Assembly (NCBI GenBank): GCA_013151965.1 | Contig: JAADHF010000126.1 | Span: 1-64,000, forward strand | Reading direction: 5' to 3' | DNA length: 64,000 nucleotides | Source: Spirochaetota bacterium | Lineage (GTDB): Bacteria; Spirochaetota; Spirochaetia; SZUA-6 | In this document: positions 1 through 9,368 of the stretch, piece after piece | How the letters are laid out: each line of letters begins with the position of its first letter | How positions within the stretch are numbered: position 1 is the stretch's first letter | Made by a program: the position numbers and the translations under genes | Notes under the pieces: model-generated | Seen by the model: the letters and a program-made list of their open reading frames with translations, nothing else | Told to the model about the DNA's origin: nothing | Database searches by the model: none

Positions 1-765
1 TACGATAAATACGGTAAGTATAAGGCAGCAATAAAAGTGTTGAACCGGTGCTTAAAAATATTCCCCGATGAGAAATATCCGGGCCTTCTTTTACTGCATA
101 ACTATGTTTTATCGAATAATATCCCTGCTGCCGGAGAAGTTCTTAAAAATCTCATTGTAAGATTTCCCGGGGACGATTCACTTAATTTAATGGAATTAAA
201 ATTAAATTCAGAAAATTACCCTCCTGTAAGGTACGAAGCGGAAATCCGGAAGCTGTTTAATTCGAATCCTTCCGGTAATGATATTACGCTGTATTTAGTT
301 CAATACCTGCTTGAAATGAATGATCCGGAAGGCGCACAGAAGGTATTAATGATAAACATGCGGGCTAATAGAGGAATTGCTAAAGAATGGTGGTATGGTT
401 ACCATGGAATAATTAATGCAGAACTCGGGAAATTAGACGATGCCCGTGCCGATCTGTTAAAAAGCATATCCTTGTTTAAAAAATGGGATACGTACTATAA
501 CCTGGCGGTTGTAGAAGAACATAAAGAGTTGTACAGAGAAGCTCTTGTTTCCCTGAAAAATGCGGAAAATTTGCTTAATAGTGAGAGCCCGGATAAAAAT
601 AAAAATATCCGGATTTCCAGAATTCGTTATTTAACGGGGAAATTGTACTACATGCTTGGAAATATTTCATCCTCACGCAGAGAATTGAACTATTCGGTTC
701 AGCTGAATAGGAACAATCTTTCCAGTATTCTTCTTTTAAAAAAGCTTGAAGATGAAAAAAAATAA
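1..765 (+). CDS. TPR-repeat protein, 5' end outside window
   Basis: The reading frame is open to base 1, so the GTG at 37 in the ORF track is an internal codon and the gene starts upstream. The visible 254 codons are helical and read as tandem tetratricopeptide-like units with the usual A-G-Y/L spacing, for example around EGAQKVLMINM and LGKLDDARADLLKS. TPR arrays serve as protein-protein scaffolds. No signal peptide can be judged because the N-terminus is missing. Bactofilin follows after 39 bases, so the two may be co-transcribed. The partner and exact role cannot be told from this part. Confidence 0.75.
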   Translation, partial: YDKYGKYKAAIKVLNRCLKIFPDEKYPGLLLLHNYVLSNNIPAAGEVLKNLIVRFPGDDSLNLMELKLNSENYPPVRYEAEIRKLFNSNPSGNDITLYLVQYLLEMNDPEGAQKVLMINMRANRGIAKEWWYGYHGIINAELGKLDDARADLLKSISLFKKWDTYYNLAVVEEHKELYREALVSLKNAENLLNSESPDKNKNIRISRIRYLTGKLYYMLGNISSSRRELNYSVQLNRNNLSSILLLKKLEDEKK

Positions 766-804
766 TGTTATCTTGTTGAAATGCTGAAATTATAAGGAGA
801 TTTT

Positions 805-1263
805 ATGGCTAACAAAACCGAAACGTCAAACTGTGTTATTGGTGAGGGTTCTGTATTTGATGGTCGGTTTTATGTTAATGGTTCGATATTGATAGAGGGT
901 AAATTTCAGGGAGATATAAAAACCGATGACCAGCTTACAGTCGGTCCTACCGGCAAGGTAAAGACGGATATAATTGCAAAAAGGGTTACCGTAGCAGGGA
1001 CATTGATAGGCAATATTGTAGCTTCCGAGGAGGTAAACCTTCTTCAGAGCGGCAAAGTACTCGGAAATATTACCACTCCGAAACTTACCGTGGAACCAGG
1101 CGTAATAACCGCAGGAAAAGTCACAATAACATCCGGTCATTCCGATGATCTGGAAAAACTAATCGAAGGTTCTTTCGGAAGCGAAACCGAGGAAGTCTTT
1201 TCGGGAATAAGCAGGGAAAAGAAAAAAGAAAAGATTAAAAGCGATGATTCGAATAAAGAATGA
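805..1263 (+). CDS. Bactofilin (polymer-forming cytoskeletal protein)
   Basis: At 152 residues this fits the bactofilin family (DUF583): a short N-terminal tail, then a core of short beta-strand repeats rich in G, V, I and T (IEGKFQGDIKTDDQLTVGP, then VAGTLIGNIVASEEVNL). Such cores form a right-handed beta-helix that polymerises without nucleotide at the inner membrane. The charged C-terminal tail (EKKKEKIKSDDSNKE) is typically disordered. Bactofilins place wall-modifying enzymes and contribute to cell shape. An AAGGAG site lies just upstream of the ATG. Its last 20 bases overlap the following aminopeptidase gene. Confidence 0.9.
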   Translation: MANKTETSNCVIGEGSVFDGRFYVNGSILIEGKFQGDIKTDDQLTVGPTGKVKTDIIAKRVTVAGTLIGNIVASEEVNLLQSGKVLGNITTPKLTVEPGVITAGKVTITSGHSDDLEKLIEGSFGSETEEVFSGISREKKKEKIKSDDSNKE

Positions 1264-1996
1264 GGATGAAATATCCGGAATACGGGAGTCGTGCAGATTA
1301 CTTGCAGAAACTTTTTCAGAATTAAAAAAAATTGTAAAAGAAGGAATAACCAGCAGAGAACTGGACGATTTTGCCAGAAATTATATAGAATCACACGGCG
1401 GCAGGCCTGCTTTTTTGGGATATATGAACTATCCGGCATCGCTATGCGTTTCTATAAATGATCAGGTTATACATGGAATACCCGGCAAAAGAAAGTTAAA
1501 GAATGGTGATGTAGTAAGCCTTGATCTGGGAATTGATCTGGATGGCCGTTTTAGCGACGCCGCTGTAACGATTCCAATCGGAGATGTAGATAAAGACAGA
1601 TTACAGCTTATAAAAGTTACCGAAGAAGCCCTTTACAGGGGTATCGAAAGGGCAGTAAAGGGTAACCGGGTAAGCGACATTTCGGAAGCTGTTTTTAATC
1701 ATGCAAAAAAATACGGCTATGGTGTCGTGCGGCAGTACTGCGGCCATGGTGTCGGTCTTGCTCCTCATGAAGATCCGCAGATTCCTAATTATCCCGGAGG
1801 AGCTCCCGACCCGAGATTAAAGGAAGGAATGGTTATTGCGATAGAACCTATGATAAATATGGGAACCTGGGAGATTAAGGTATTAAACGACCAATGGACT
1901 GTTATAACAGCCGATGGTATGGTTTCCGCACACTTCGAACATACTATTGCAATAACCCGAAGCGGAACGGAAATACTGACTAAACTATCTGATTAA
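1244..1996 (+). CDS. map: Methionine aminopeptidase, type I
   Basis: This 250-residue enzyme removes the initiator methionine from new proteins. The pita-bread fold signatures are present: the first metal aspartates in SLDLGIDLDGRFSDAA, the histidine in CGHGVGLAPHEDP, and the two glutamates in AIEPMI and HFEHTI, so all five metal ligands are conserved. The ATG lies inside the end of the bactofilin gene (20-base overlap). A second, divergent copy is present at 41238-42041, so this genome has at least two. This one has a normal ATG and is the more standard of the pair. Confidence 0.96.
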   Translation: MIRIKNEDEISGIRESCRLLAETFSELKKIVKEGITSRELDDFARNYIESHGGRPAFLGYMNYPASLCVSINDQVIHGIPGKRKLKNGDVVSLDLGIDLDGRFSDAAVTIPIGDVDKDRLQLIKVTEEALYRGIERAVKGNRVSDISEAVFNHAKKYGYGVVRQYCGHGVGLAPHEDPQIPNYPGGAPDPRLKEGMVIAIEPMINMGTWEIKVLNDQWTVITADGMVSAHFEHTIAITRSGTEILTKLSD

Positions 1997-2012
1997 TTCC
2001 GGAGGGGATATT

Positions 2013-3482
2013 ATGGCCGATAAAAAGCTGTTTAATTTTAAAGCCGCAGTTATGATTACGGGTTTCTTACTTGCAGGTATGTTTTTTTATTCATGTTCAA
2101 CAACTATTCCCAAAGGCGGGGAAAAAGTACCTGCAAAGAGTCTTTCTTACAACAGTATCGATGCACTTAAAAGTATTCAATATTCATTTAACCGTGTTGC
2201 GGAGAAAGTGCTCCCGGTTGTAGTGGAAATCGATGTGGAAGAAGTGGTAAAACAGAGCATACCCGAAGGTAATTGGCCGTGGGACTTTTTCTTTGGTTCT
2301 CCTCCGTCGGGCAGCAGGCCTAAAGAAAAAGAGTTTAAGAAATACGGGCTTGGTTCCGGTTTAATAGTTAACCGGATAGGTAATAAGGTTTATGTACTTA
2401 CAAATAATCATGTTGTAGGTGATGCTGAGAAAATAAAAATAAAGTTATACGACCAGAGACAATTTAAGGCAAAGCTTGTGGGGAAGGATTCGAGAAAAGA
2501 TATTGCCCTCGTGGTTTTCGAAACAAAAGAAAAAATTCCCATAGCAGAGTTAGGTGATTCGGATAATCTCAAGGTGGGAGACTGGGTACTTGCCGTAGGG
2601 AATCCGCTGGGTTTTGAATCTACTGTAACTGCAGGAATTGTAAGCGCACTCGGAAGACGCGGCGGACCAGCCGGGAATATAAATGATTTTATCCAGACCG
2701 ATGCAGCGATTAATCAGGGGAATTCAGGAGGTGCTCTTGTCAATATCGACGGCAAGGTTGTCGGCATGAATACATGGATAACTTCTCCGACAGGAGGCAG
2801 TATCGGACTGGGTTTTGCTATTCCCATTAATAATGCTAAAAAGGCTATTCAGGATTTTATTAAAAAAGGTAAAGTGGAGTATGGATGGCTCGGTGTAAAT
2901 ATAGGGGACCCTGTGCCTGAAGTTGTGAAAGATCTGAAAGTGGAGAATAAAAAGGGAGCCCTTGTATATGATGTTTTTAAAGGTTCTCCCGCCTATAAGG
3001 GAGGTTTGCTTCCCGGTGATTATATTACAAAAGTAAATAATACACAAATTAATAATTCGAACTATCTTGTACTGCTGGTCGGGGATCTTCCTCCCGGAAA
3101 ACTGGCGAAGTTTACATTGATCAGGACTGGCAGGACGGTACACCTGTCGATCAGAATAGATATAAGAAAAGAAGAAAAAAAACTTATAGCTCTTAAAAAG
3201 AATTTATGGCCCGGATTTTCCGTTGTAAGAGTTACCGATGATATTCGGGAACGGTTAAAATTGCCCGGCAAGATTGGCGGTTTGATAATTGCGAAAGTCG
3301 AATCCGGCTCACCGGCTGCAACTGCAGGATTAAAACAGCTTGATATTATAAAAAGTATAAACGATAAAGATATTAGAGATGTTATGGATTTTTATAAAAC
3401 GCTCAATAATAAATCGGATAAGGAGCTTTCATTTAAAGTGGTCAGAAAGGGCAGCGAAGTGCTTATAGGTCTTGTTCGATAA
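2013..3482 (+). CDS. htrA: HtrA/DegP-family serine protease, probable lipoprotein
   Basis: At 489 residues this has an N-terminal hydrophobic segment (about 13-27) ending in a spirochaete-style relaxed lipobox FYSC (Cys28), so it is probably lipid-anchored on the periplasmic side. The trypsin-like domain carries the complete triad: His133 in TNNHVVG, Asp163 in SRKDIAL and Ser238 in GNSGGAL. Two PDZ domains follow (about 285-385 and 395-485). The family degrades or refolds damaged envelope proteins. A GGAGG site precedes the ATG, and the stop shares one base with the next start (TAATG), which implies translational coupling. Confidence 0.95.
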   Translation: MADKKLFNFKAAVMITGFLLAGMFFYSCSTTIPKGGEKVPAKSLSYNSIDALKSIQYSFNRVAEKVLPVVVEIDVEEVVKQSIPEGNWPWDFFFGSPPSGSRPKEKEFKKYGLGSGLIVNRIGNKVYVLTNNHVVGDAEKIKIKLYDQRQFKAKLVGKDSRKDIALVVFETKEKIPIAELGDSDNLKVGDWVLAVGNPLGFESTVTAGIVSALGRRGGPAGNINDFIQTDAAINQGNSGGALVNIDGKVVGMNTWITSPTGGSIGLGFAIPINNAKKAIQDFIKKGKVEYGWLGVNIGDPVPEVVKDLKVENKKGALVYDVFKGSPAYKGGLLPGDYITKVNNTQINNSNYLVLLVGDLPPGKLAKFTLIRTGRTVHLSIRIDIRKEEKKLIALKKNLWPGFSVVRVTDDIRERLKLPGKIGGLIIAKVESGSPAATAGLKQLDIIKSINDKDIRDVMDFYKTLNNKSDKELSFKVVRKGSEVLIGLVR

Positions 3483-4081
3483 TGTATAAAGAATTCCTTT
3501 CATATTTAACCGTGCGTAATAATGGAATAAAAATGGCATATAGTATTTATAAGGAAGGTTTTATACCGGATGTTGTATATGTTTTATTACGCGGCGGTGC
3601 CTATCTTGGCAATGTTATAAGCGAATATTTTAAACTCCTTCGAAGGGACAGGCATCCGATTTATTATGCCGCCGTTGTTGCCAGGTCTTATATAAATATA
3701 AATCAGCAGTCGGATGTAATGGTGGACGGCTGGACATATAATCCGGAACATTTAAGGCAGGGTGATAAGGTTCTATTGGTTGATGATATTTTTGATACCG
3801 GAAGAACGATTAATCAGCTTGTCGGCATAATAATGAAAAAAGGTATTCCCAGGGAAGATGTAAAAATAGCAGTTCACGATTATAAGATACGTTTGTACTG
3901 TAAAACAAAGCTTCCTGTCCAGCCCGACTATTACTGCAGAAAACATATTGTAAAAACGGAAGATGATGATTTCTGGATACACTATCTGAGCCATGAACTG
4001 GTAGGGTTAACGCAGAAAGAGAAGGAGGAGTATTACTATTCGGATGATCAGGCGTTGCGTGAAGCGCTTGAAAGCTTATAA
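3482..4081 (+). CDS. Phosphoribosyltransferase (xanthine/hypoxanthine type)
   Basis: This 199-residue protein has the type I phosphoribosyltransferase PRPP loop KVLLVDDIFDTGRT (about residues 97-110) and an N-terminal PDVVYVLLRGGAYLG strand-loop. It resembles the xanthine/guanine/hypoxanthine PRTase group that joins a purine base to PRPP, but the base-binding hood is not diagnostic and the substrate is unknown. The ATG overlaps the protease stop by one base. The final 38 bases overlap the giant downstream gene. A pyrimidine or regulatory PRTase role cannot be excluded. Confidence 0.8.
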   Translation: MYKEFLSYLTVRNNGIKMAYSIYKEGFIPDVVYVLLRGGAYLGNVISEYFKLLRRDRHPIYYAAVVARSYININQQSDVMVDGWTYNPEHLRQGDKVLLVDDIFDTGRTINQLVGIIMKKGIPREDVKIAVHDYKIRLYCKTKLPVQPDYYCRKHIVKTEDDDFWIHYLSHELVGLTQKEKEEYYYSDDQALREALESL

Positions 4082-7000
4082 AATTAATATTAAGAACCTC
4101 TTTTTTATTTCTTTATTAATGCTGTCATACCGGACGATAGCTGCTGAAGAACTTTTGCTTTTATCGGTGCATCCCGGAATATACGGAGAAAATAAAGAGC
4201 TCAGTATTGTTCCGCTAAAAAAGGATACCAGAATATGTTACGGTTTCTTAAATAATAGTTCCAATGATACAGAAACAACCGTTCCCTTTCTCGAACCTTT
4301 ACGTTTAACAGCAGTACAGGGAGAGGAAAGGCATTACAAAATAGCTGTACGGGTGTTTCAGGGAGAAGATGTATTAAAAACGGAATTTTTTAATTATACA
4401 ATAGACAGGCGAAATCCGCTGCCGGCTGAGATTTCGGTTAAAGGCGGCGAGTATTTTAGGCCTGTTAAACTATTATTCTCGCAGAAGGAATCGGAGAGTG
4501 TTTTTTATTCCATTAATGGTGATATTTATGATAAACCGCAGCGCTGGCAGGGGGATGCTCTTATTCTTAACGCACCGGCCGGTGCAAAAAAAGAATACAG
4601 AATCGACTACTATTCGGAGGATGCTGCAGGAAACAGAAGCTATGTTTCGACAGTCAATTTTACAATTAACCATGAAGAACCTTATTTAAAAATAATGAGT
4701 CCGGTAGATGGCGAATATGCCAACTATCAAATACTGTACATTGAGTATAAAAATATACAATGGATAAAATATACTCTCGACGGAAGCGATCCTGTAGAAA
4801 ACGGGATTGTATACAGTACACCGGCCCTGTTAAAATATTCCGGAAATCGCAGTCTTCGAATTGCCGCAAAGCCAAAATGGCAGTCCCCGGATTATATAAG
4901 GAAAAAAATATCGATAAATATAAAACCTGAAAAAAAACTATCCGTTACAGTGGATTATCCGAGCGGTATTTACAACAGGGGACTAAAAATATCCATAAAA
5001 GGTAATAAAAGCGGCAGGATATATTATACACTGTCGGAAAAAACTCCGAAGGATTATGATTTTTTATACAGCTCCGGGGTATATTTACAATCCATACCTA
5101 TGGCAAAAAAATTATACACCCTCAGGATAAGAGGATTTTATAATAACGGCAGGCGAAGCGGCGAATACCGGTATTTTTATATAATTAATCGCAGACGGCC
5201 CCGAAAACCGGTTATAGAATTCTCTGCAGAGCCGCCGTTTAACGGAAGAACGAAAGTTACAATCAGTACCAAAAGCAGAGATAAAATATTTTATACATTA
5301 GACGGAAGCAGTCCCGATTCGCACTCTGACAGTTACAAGGGTCCTTTTTTTATTTCGCCTGAAGATGCAAAGAACAAAAGGGCACTCACGGTAAAAGCCG
5401 TAGTTATTAATGATGCGGATATTATCGGGGACGAAGCGGTAAAATATGCAATTTTCGATACCGCGCCTCCTGCTCCGCCGCTTGTTACAGTACAGCACGC
5501 TGACGGACAGAACGGGGATGTTGTCTTAAAAGTTAAAGCTGCAAAAGATGTCAGGGTTTTATACGAAGTCTCCTCGTCATCCCCGCCTCCGGAAATTCGT
5601 ATAGGCAAATCGCCTTCGGCAGAGAAATATCTCTCGGTAGCAGTTCCTTATGGAATGGAGAAGGAGTTTTTGTTCAGGTTCGCAGCAGTAGATGCTGCAG
5701 GCAACCTGACGCCGGCAAAAAATATAATCAAAATAGTTATCGATAAAAAACCGCCGGATAAACCGGAGTTAACGCCTGTTCCCGGGAACAAAATGTATGA
5801 TCACGGCATATCGGTAGGAATACCGCAAATTAAAGGGGATGTATTTTACTCTTTAACCGACGACGGAGCCATACCTGACAGGCCTACAGAGAGAAGTAAA
5901 CGGTTAAAAGAGGAACTTAATTTAAACGGCATAAAGAGCAAACTTGTTCATTATCAGCTTAAACTTCTTCTCCGGGATAAAAACGGAAATATAAGCAGAG
6001 TCTTCGGTCCGTATCATTACTATGTGGATAAGCGAAAGCCTGTTGTTCCTCATATTAGAGATTTTGATAACGGCCGGCTGTACACCAATCATTCGGTTAA
6101 TATAACCATGCCTGATAATGCCCCGCTTATATATTATACCTTTACGGATAACGGCAGGGAACCGAAAGATCCGGATTTGAATTCTCCTGTAATACCGGGA
6201 AAACTGGTATTCAAAGGAACGGACGGCCTGGAAACAGAATACAGGGTTAAATTACTGCCTGTATCCTCAGGAGGAAATATTAAAGGAGATATAAAAAAAT
6301 TATCTTTTGTTATCGACCGCAAGCCGCCTTTAGTGCCTGCACTGGAGGGTATTTCCGGAGATGCCGTATATAGAAAACCCGTTTCCGTAGGTGTATTAAA
6401 ATCAGAGCCCGGCACGAAGGTATTTATAAGCTATTCCACATCCGAAAGTCCTCCTCCGGACCCGCTAAAATACGGAGAGGAATTAAAAAACAAGCTGGTA
6501 TTCGATGTCGAAGACGGTATTGAAAAAACCTTTAAGATACGCGTAACCGCACTGGACAATGCCGGAAACAGGTCGGTTTATGATAGTTTTTATACATTTA
6601 AAATAGATAAAAAACCGCCGGAAAATCTTGTTGTCAGCGGATTTCCTTCCAATGGCATTTCGAATGATGCCGTGGTCATATCCATGCATGTTTCAGGCGG
6701 AACCATTTATTACAGTATTACCGATGACGGCACAATACCTCAGATTCCGGATAGAAGATCAAAAAAATACGAATCACCTTTTATTTTAAACGGGAAACCG
6801 GAGAAAGAGGTAACATACAGAATTATTGCCAGGGCTGCGGATAGAGCGGGTAATTTTACGCATGGTTTAAGAATAAACAACATTACTGTCGACAGGAAAG
6901 CTCCTGAGAATCCTCCCGTCCCGGTTGTTGTAAAAACGGATTTAAGAAACATTCGCAGTGTAATATGGAAAGTACCTGAAGGGAATAAAATTTATTATAA

Positions 7001-9317
7001 ATTCAATGATGATTATCTTCCGTATAATAGCCCTCTGACTATAAAAAAAACAACCACAATCGAGTACTATATGGAGGATAGAGCAGGCAACAGGAGTCCG
7101 GTAAAAGAATATACAGTTAAAATATTTGCTTCTTCTTATCTTTTACCCCCTTATATTACAGGGGTTAAAAGTCATGCTGTTTATAACCATCCCGTAAAGA
7201 TAGCGTTTAGAACAAAACGGGGCACCGTACATTATGAGATAACTCTGGATGGGACGGAGCCTTCCGATGTAACTATCGATTCTCCGGCAGGCAGTGGTAT
7301 TGTTCCTGTAAATGTAATTGACGGAGACACAGTACCGGTCAAATTAAAAGCCCGGGTTTTTGATAGTAACGGAAACAGCTCTGATATATCGTATGTAAGT
7401 TTTCTATTGGACAGGACTGCTCCGGAAGCTCCGGTTATTACGGGAATAGAAAATCAGGGACATTATCAGGAAACAAAAAGGATTTCACTTTTAACCGACG
7501 AGGGGTTAATATATTATGCGCTGTCATCGAGCGGGAAGGATCCTGAAATACCGAAACAAACCAGGGCTCATCGTTATAAGGGTGAGATTGTTCTGCCTGC
7601 GGAAAACGGAAAAATTAAAGATTACAGGATCATAGCTTATACGGTTGATAAAGCCGGCAATAGAAGCAGAGATATACCTGTGTGGCGAATAGTGATAGAT
7701 AATAAAATTATTTATGTTTCCTCCGGCGGTAACGATTTATACGAAGGTACGGCATCCAAACCTTTAAAGAGTATAAAGAGAGCTGTCGAACTTGCAGATC
7801 AGCAGAGCAGGCGGACAATTTATATTGCAAGCGGTATATATAAACTTAACCGGCCATTAAGAACAGGAAACAGGACCTTGACGATCCGGGGCGGTTTTGC
7901 ACCGGATACCTGGAAGGTATCCCGTTTTCAAAAAACAGAAATAACGACAGGTAAATACTTTAATAAAGGAGATGCCCTTATTATTTTAGACGGGGGAAAA
8001 TTAAAGATTATAAACTGCAGTTTATACGACTATAGCGGCAGGGCAGAGTCTCTTGTTTCTGTTTCCGCAGGCGAGTTGGATCTTAAGGATGATTTTTTAG
8101 AAGTAAACGGCAGCAGCAAGGTAAAAGGAATTGTCCAGACAGGGGGAAAAGTAACGGTCAGGAATTCCGAACTATCCGTCGGAAAGGCTTCCGCTGCGGT
8201 TCTTATAGATTCAGGGAATGGTGATCTGTATCTTACGGGAACATCTCTGGAAGGTGCTGTAAAGCAGAAAGATTTTACGGCACTTAAGCTTTTTAAAAAC
8301 AGAGAAGTTTTAATGAACGGAATAACGATAAATCCGGGTTCTGGTAATAATTTAACCGGAATAGATGCGGTTGATACGAATATGAAATTAACCGGCAGTT
8401 CAGTGTTATCCGGCAGCGGATCGGAGAGTGCATATGCAGTATTCATGAGAAACACAAATGCCGTACTGTATAAGAGCAGAATAAAAACACTTTCTTCGGC
8501 GGCTTATCCGGTTGCCGTATTTTCCGAGAATTCAAGATTAACGGTAAGCAATACGGATTTTAAAGTAGCAGGTCTATATGGTGCAACAGGATTACAGATA
8601 AAGGGCGGATATACGCAATTTGATAATAATAGAATCGAAGGCATTAAATCACAGGAATATCTCTATATGATCAATTTAACCGGTAATGGTATTTTTACAA
8701 ATAATGTAATCAGCGGAGGAGAATCCGGTGATTTTATCTGTATACAGCTTTTTAAATCCGTTTCGAGCTGGTTTAATAATACAATTATCGGAGGAACCGG
8801 AAATGGTTTTACCATAGGTTTCTATGTCGGAGAAGCATCAAAGCCGAAGATAGTAAATAATATCATAGTAAGGGAAAAAGCTTCTGCAGGAGACGGTATT
8901 TTATTTGCCGGAAGTAAATCCGTTAATTTTCCTATAGTGACAAATGATTTTACAGGATGGAATAATCTTATTAAAATTGCTCATATAACACCTAAAAAGG
9001 TAAATATTTATCCGTATCAGAACAATATCCGTAATCAGGAAATTAAAAGTATAGAGAAGCTCAATAACCTGGATAAGAATCCTTTCGGCGGCATAATCAG
9101 CGGTAATATAACGGAAGATATCGAAAAAACTTTCGGGGCCTTAAAAAAGGATAATTATCATCTTTCAAAATTATCGGAATGTATTAACGGCGGCACGGGC
9201 AGAAGCAGTAAAAATAATTACAAATTGCCGGAAAAAGATTTTGACGGTCAAAGCCGGCCGGCCCCTTTAATAGGAATTAAACCCATGTACGATATCGGAG
9301 CGGATGAATTCTATTAA
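4044..9317 (+). CDS. Giant secreted protein: about 12 tandem Ig/CHB-HEX-like repeats plus C-terminal beta-helix
   Basis: This 1757-residue protein has a signal peptide (LFFISLLMLSYRTIAA, cut near residue 34). About 12-13 repeats of 85-105 residues follow. Each contains a strand such as IYYTLDGSSPD or VFYSLTDDGAIPD, then AxDxAGNxS and a linker like IDKKPPDKP; these match the chitobiase C-terminal/FN3-associated type of beta-sandwich. From about residue 1220 the repeats give way to a right-handed beta-helix region (IYVSSGGNDLYEG onward) ending in the typical YDIGADEF tail. It is probably exported to the periplasm or cell surface. The ATG sits 15 bases after a strong GGAGG, which is a long spacing. 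Function unknown. Confidence 0.85.
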   Translation: MIRRCVKRLKAYKINIKNLFFISLLMLSYRTIAAEELLLLSVHPGIYGENKELSIVPLKKDTRICYGFLNNSSNDTETTVPFLEPLRLTAVQGEERHYKIAVRVFQGEDVLKTEFFNYTIDRRNPLPAEISVKGGEYFRPVKLLFSQKESESVFYSINGDIYDKPQRWQGDALILNAPAGAKKEYRIDYYSEDAAGNRSYVSTVNFTINHEEPYLKIMSPVDGEYANYQILYIEYKNIQWIKYTLDGSDPVENGIVYSTPALLKYSGNRSLRIAAKPKWQSPDYIRKKISINIKPEKKLSVTVDYPSGIYNRGLKISIKGNKSGRIYYTLSEKTPKDYDFLYSSGVYLQSIPMAKKLYTLRIRGFYNNGRRSGEYRYFYIINRRRPRKPVIEFSAEPPFNGRTKVTISTKSRDKIFYTLDGSSPDSHSDSYKGPFFISPEDAKNKRALTVKAVVINDADIIGDEAVKYAIFDTAPPAPPLVTVQHADGQNGDVVLKVKAAKDVRVLYEVSSSSPPPEIRIGKSPSAEKYLSVAVPYGMEKEFLFRFAAVDAAGNLTPAKNIIKIVIDKKPPDKPELTPVPGNKMYDHGISVGIPQIKGDVFYSLTDDGAIPDRPTERSKRLKEELNLNGIKSKLVHYQLKLLLRDKNGNISRVFGPYHYYVDKRKPVVPHIRDFDNGRLYTNHSVNITMPDNAPLIYYTFTDNGREPKDPDLNSPVIPGKLVFKGTDGLETEYRVKLLPVSSGGNIKGDIKKLSFVIDRKPPLVPALEGISGDAVYRKPVSVGVLKSEPGTKVFISYSTSESPPPDPLKYGEELKNKLVFDVEDGIEKTFKIRVTALDNAGNRSVYDSFYTFKIDKKPPENLVVSGFPSNGISNDAVVISMHVSGGTIYYSITDDGTIPQIPDRRSKKYESPFILNGKPEKEVTYRIIARAADRAGNFTHGLRINNITVDRKAPENPPVPVVVKTDLRNIRSVIWKVPEGNKIYYKFNDDYLPYNSPLTIKKTTTIEYYMEDRAGNRSPVKEYTVKIFASSYLLPPYITGVKSHAVYNHPVKIAFRTKRGTVHYEITLDGTEPSDVTIDSPAGSGIVPVNVIDGDTVPVKLKARVFDSNGNSSDISYVSFLLDRTAPEAPVITGIENQGHYQETKRISLLTDEGLIYYALSSSGKDPEIPKQTRAHRYKGEIVLPAENGKIKDYRIIAYTVDKAGNRSRDIPVWRIVIDNKIIYVSSGGNDLYEGTASKPLKSIKRAVELADQQSRRTIYIASGIYKLNRPLRTGNRTLTIRGGFAPDTWKVSRFQKTEITTGKYFNKGDALIILDGGKLKIINCSLYDYSGRAESLVSVSAGELDLKDDFLEVNGSSKVKGIVQTGGKVTVRNSELSVGKASAAVLIDSGNGDLYLTGTSLEGAVKQKDFTALKLFKNREVLMNGITINPGSGNNLTGIDAVDTNMKLTGSSVLSGSGSESAYAVFMRNTNAVLYKSRIKTLSSAAYPVAVFSENSRLTVSNTDFKVAGLYGATGLQIKGGYTQFDNNRIEGIKSQEYLYMINLTGNGIFTNNVISGGESGDFICIQLFKSVSSWFNNTIIGGTGNGFTIGFYVGEASKPKIVNNIIVREKASAGDGILFAGSKSVNFPIVTNDFTGWNNLIKIAHITPKKVNIYPYQNNIRNQEIKSIEKLNNLDKNPFGGIISGNITEDIEKTFGALKKDNYHLSKLSECINGGTGRSSKNNYKLPEKDFDGQSRPAPLIGIKPMYDIGADEFY

Positions 9318-9324
9318 AGTTTTT

Positions 9325-9352
9325 TCCCGGGTTCCGTGACCGGGTTCCGGGA
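9325..9352. repeat. GC-rich short repeat between convergent genes
   Basis: The 10-base sequence CCGGGTTCCG occurs twice (9327-9336 and 9340-9349), bracketed by the inverted pair TCCCGG/CCGGGA. It lies in the 51-base gap between two converging genes and is far richer in GC than its surroundings. It could fold in either transcript and help end transcription, but the only T-run lies before the hairpin on the plus strand, so it is not a standard intrinsic terminator. Confidence 0.45.
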
Positions 9353-9368
9353 CGGGCAGAAACCTGAC

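Noticed and set aside
8030-8455. 141-codon minus-strand ORF within the giant gene
   Set aside because: Low-complexity Ser/Pro/Phe translation opposite a real coding frame, with no ribosome site.
9325-9352. Bidirectional terminator between convergent genes
   Set aside because: An inverted repeat exists, but no T-run follows it on either strand; kept only as a repeat.
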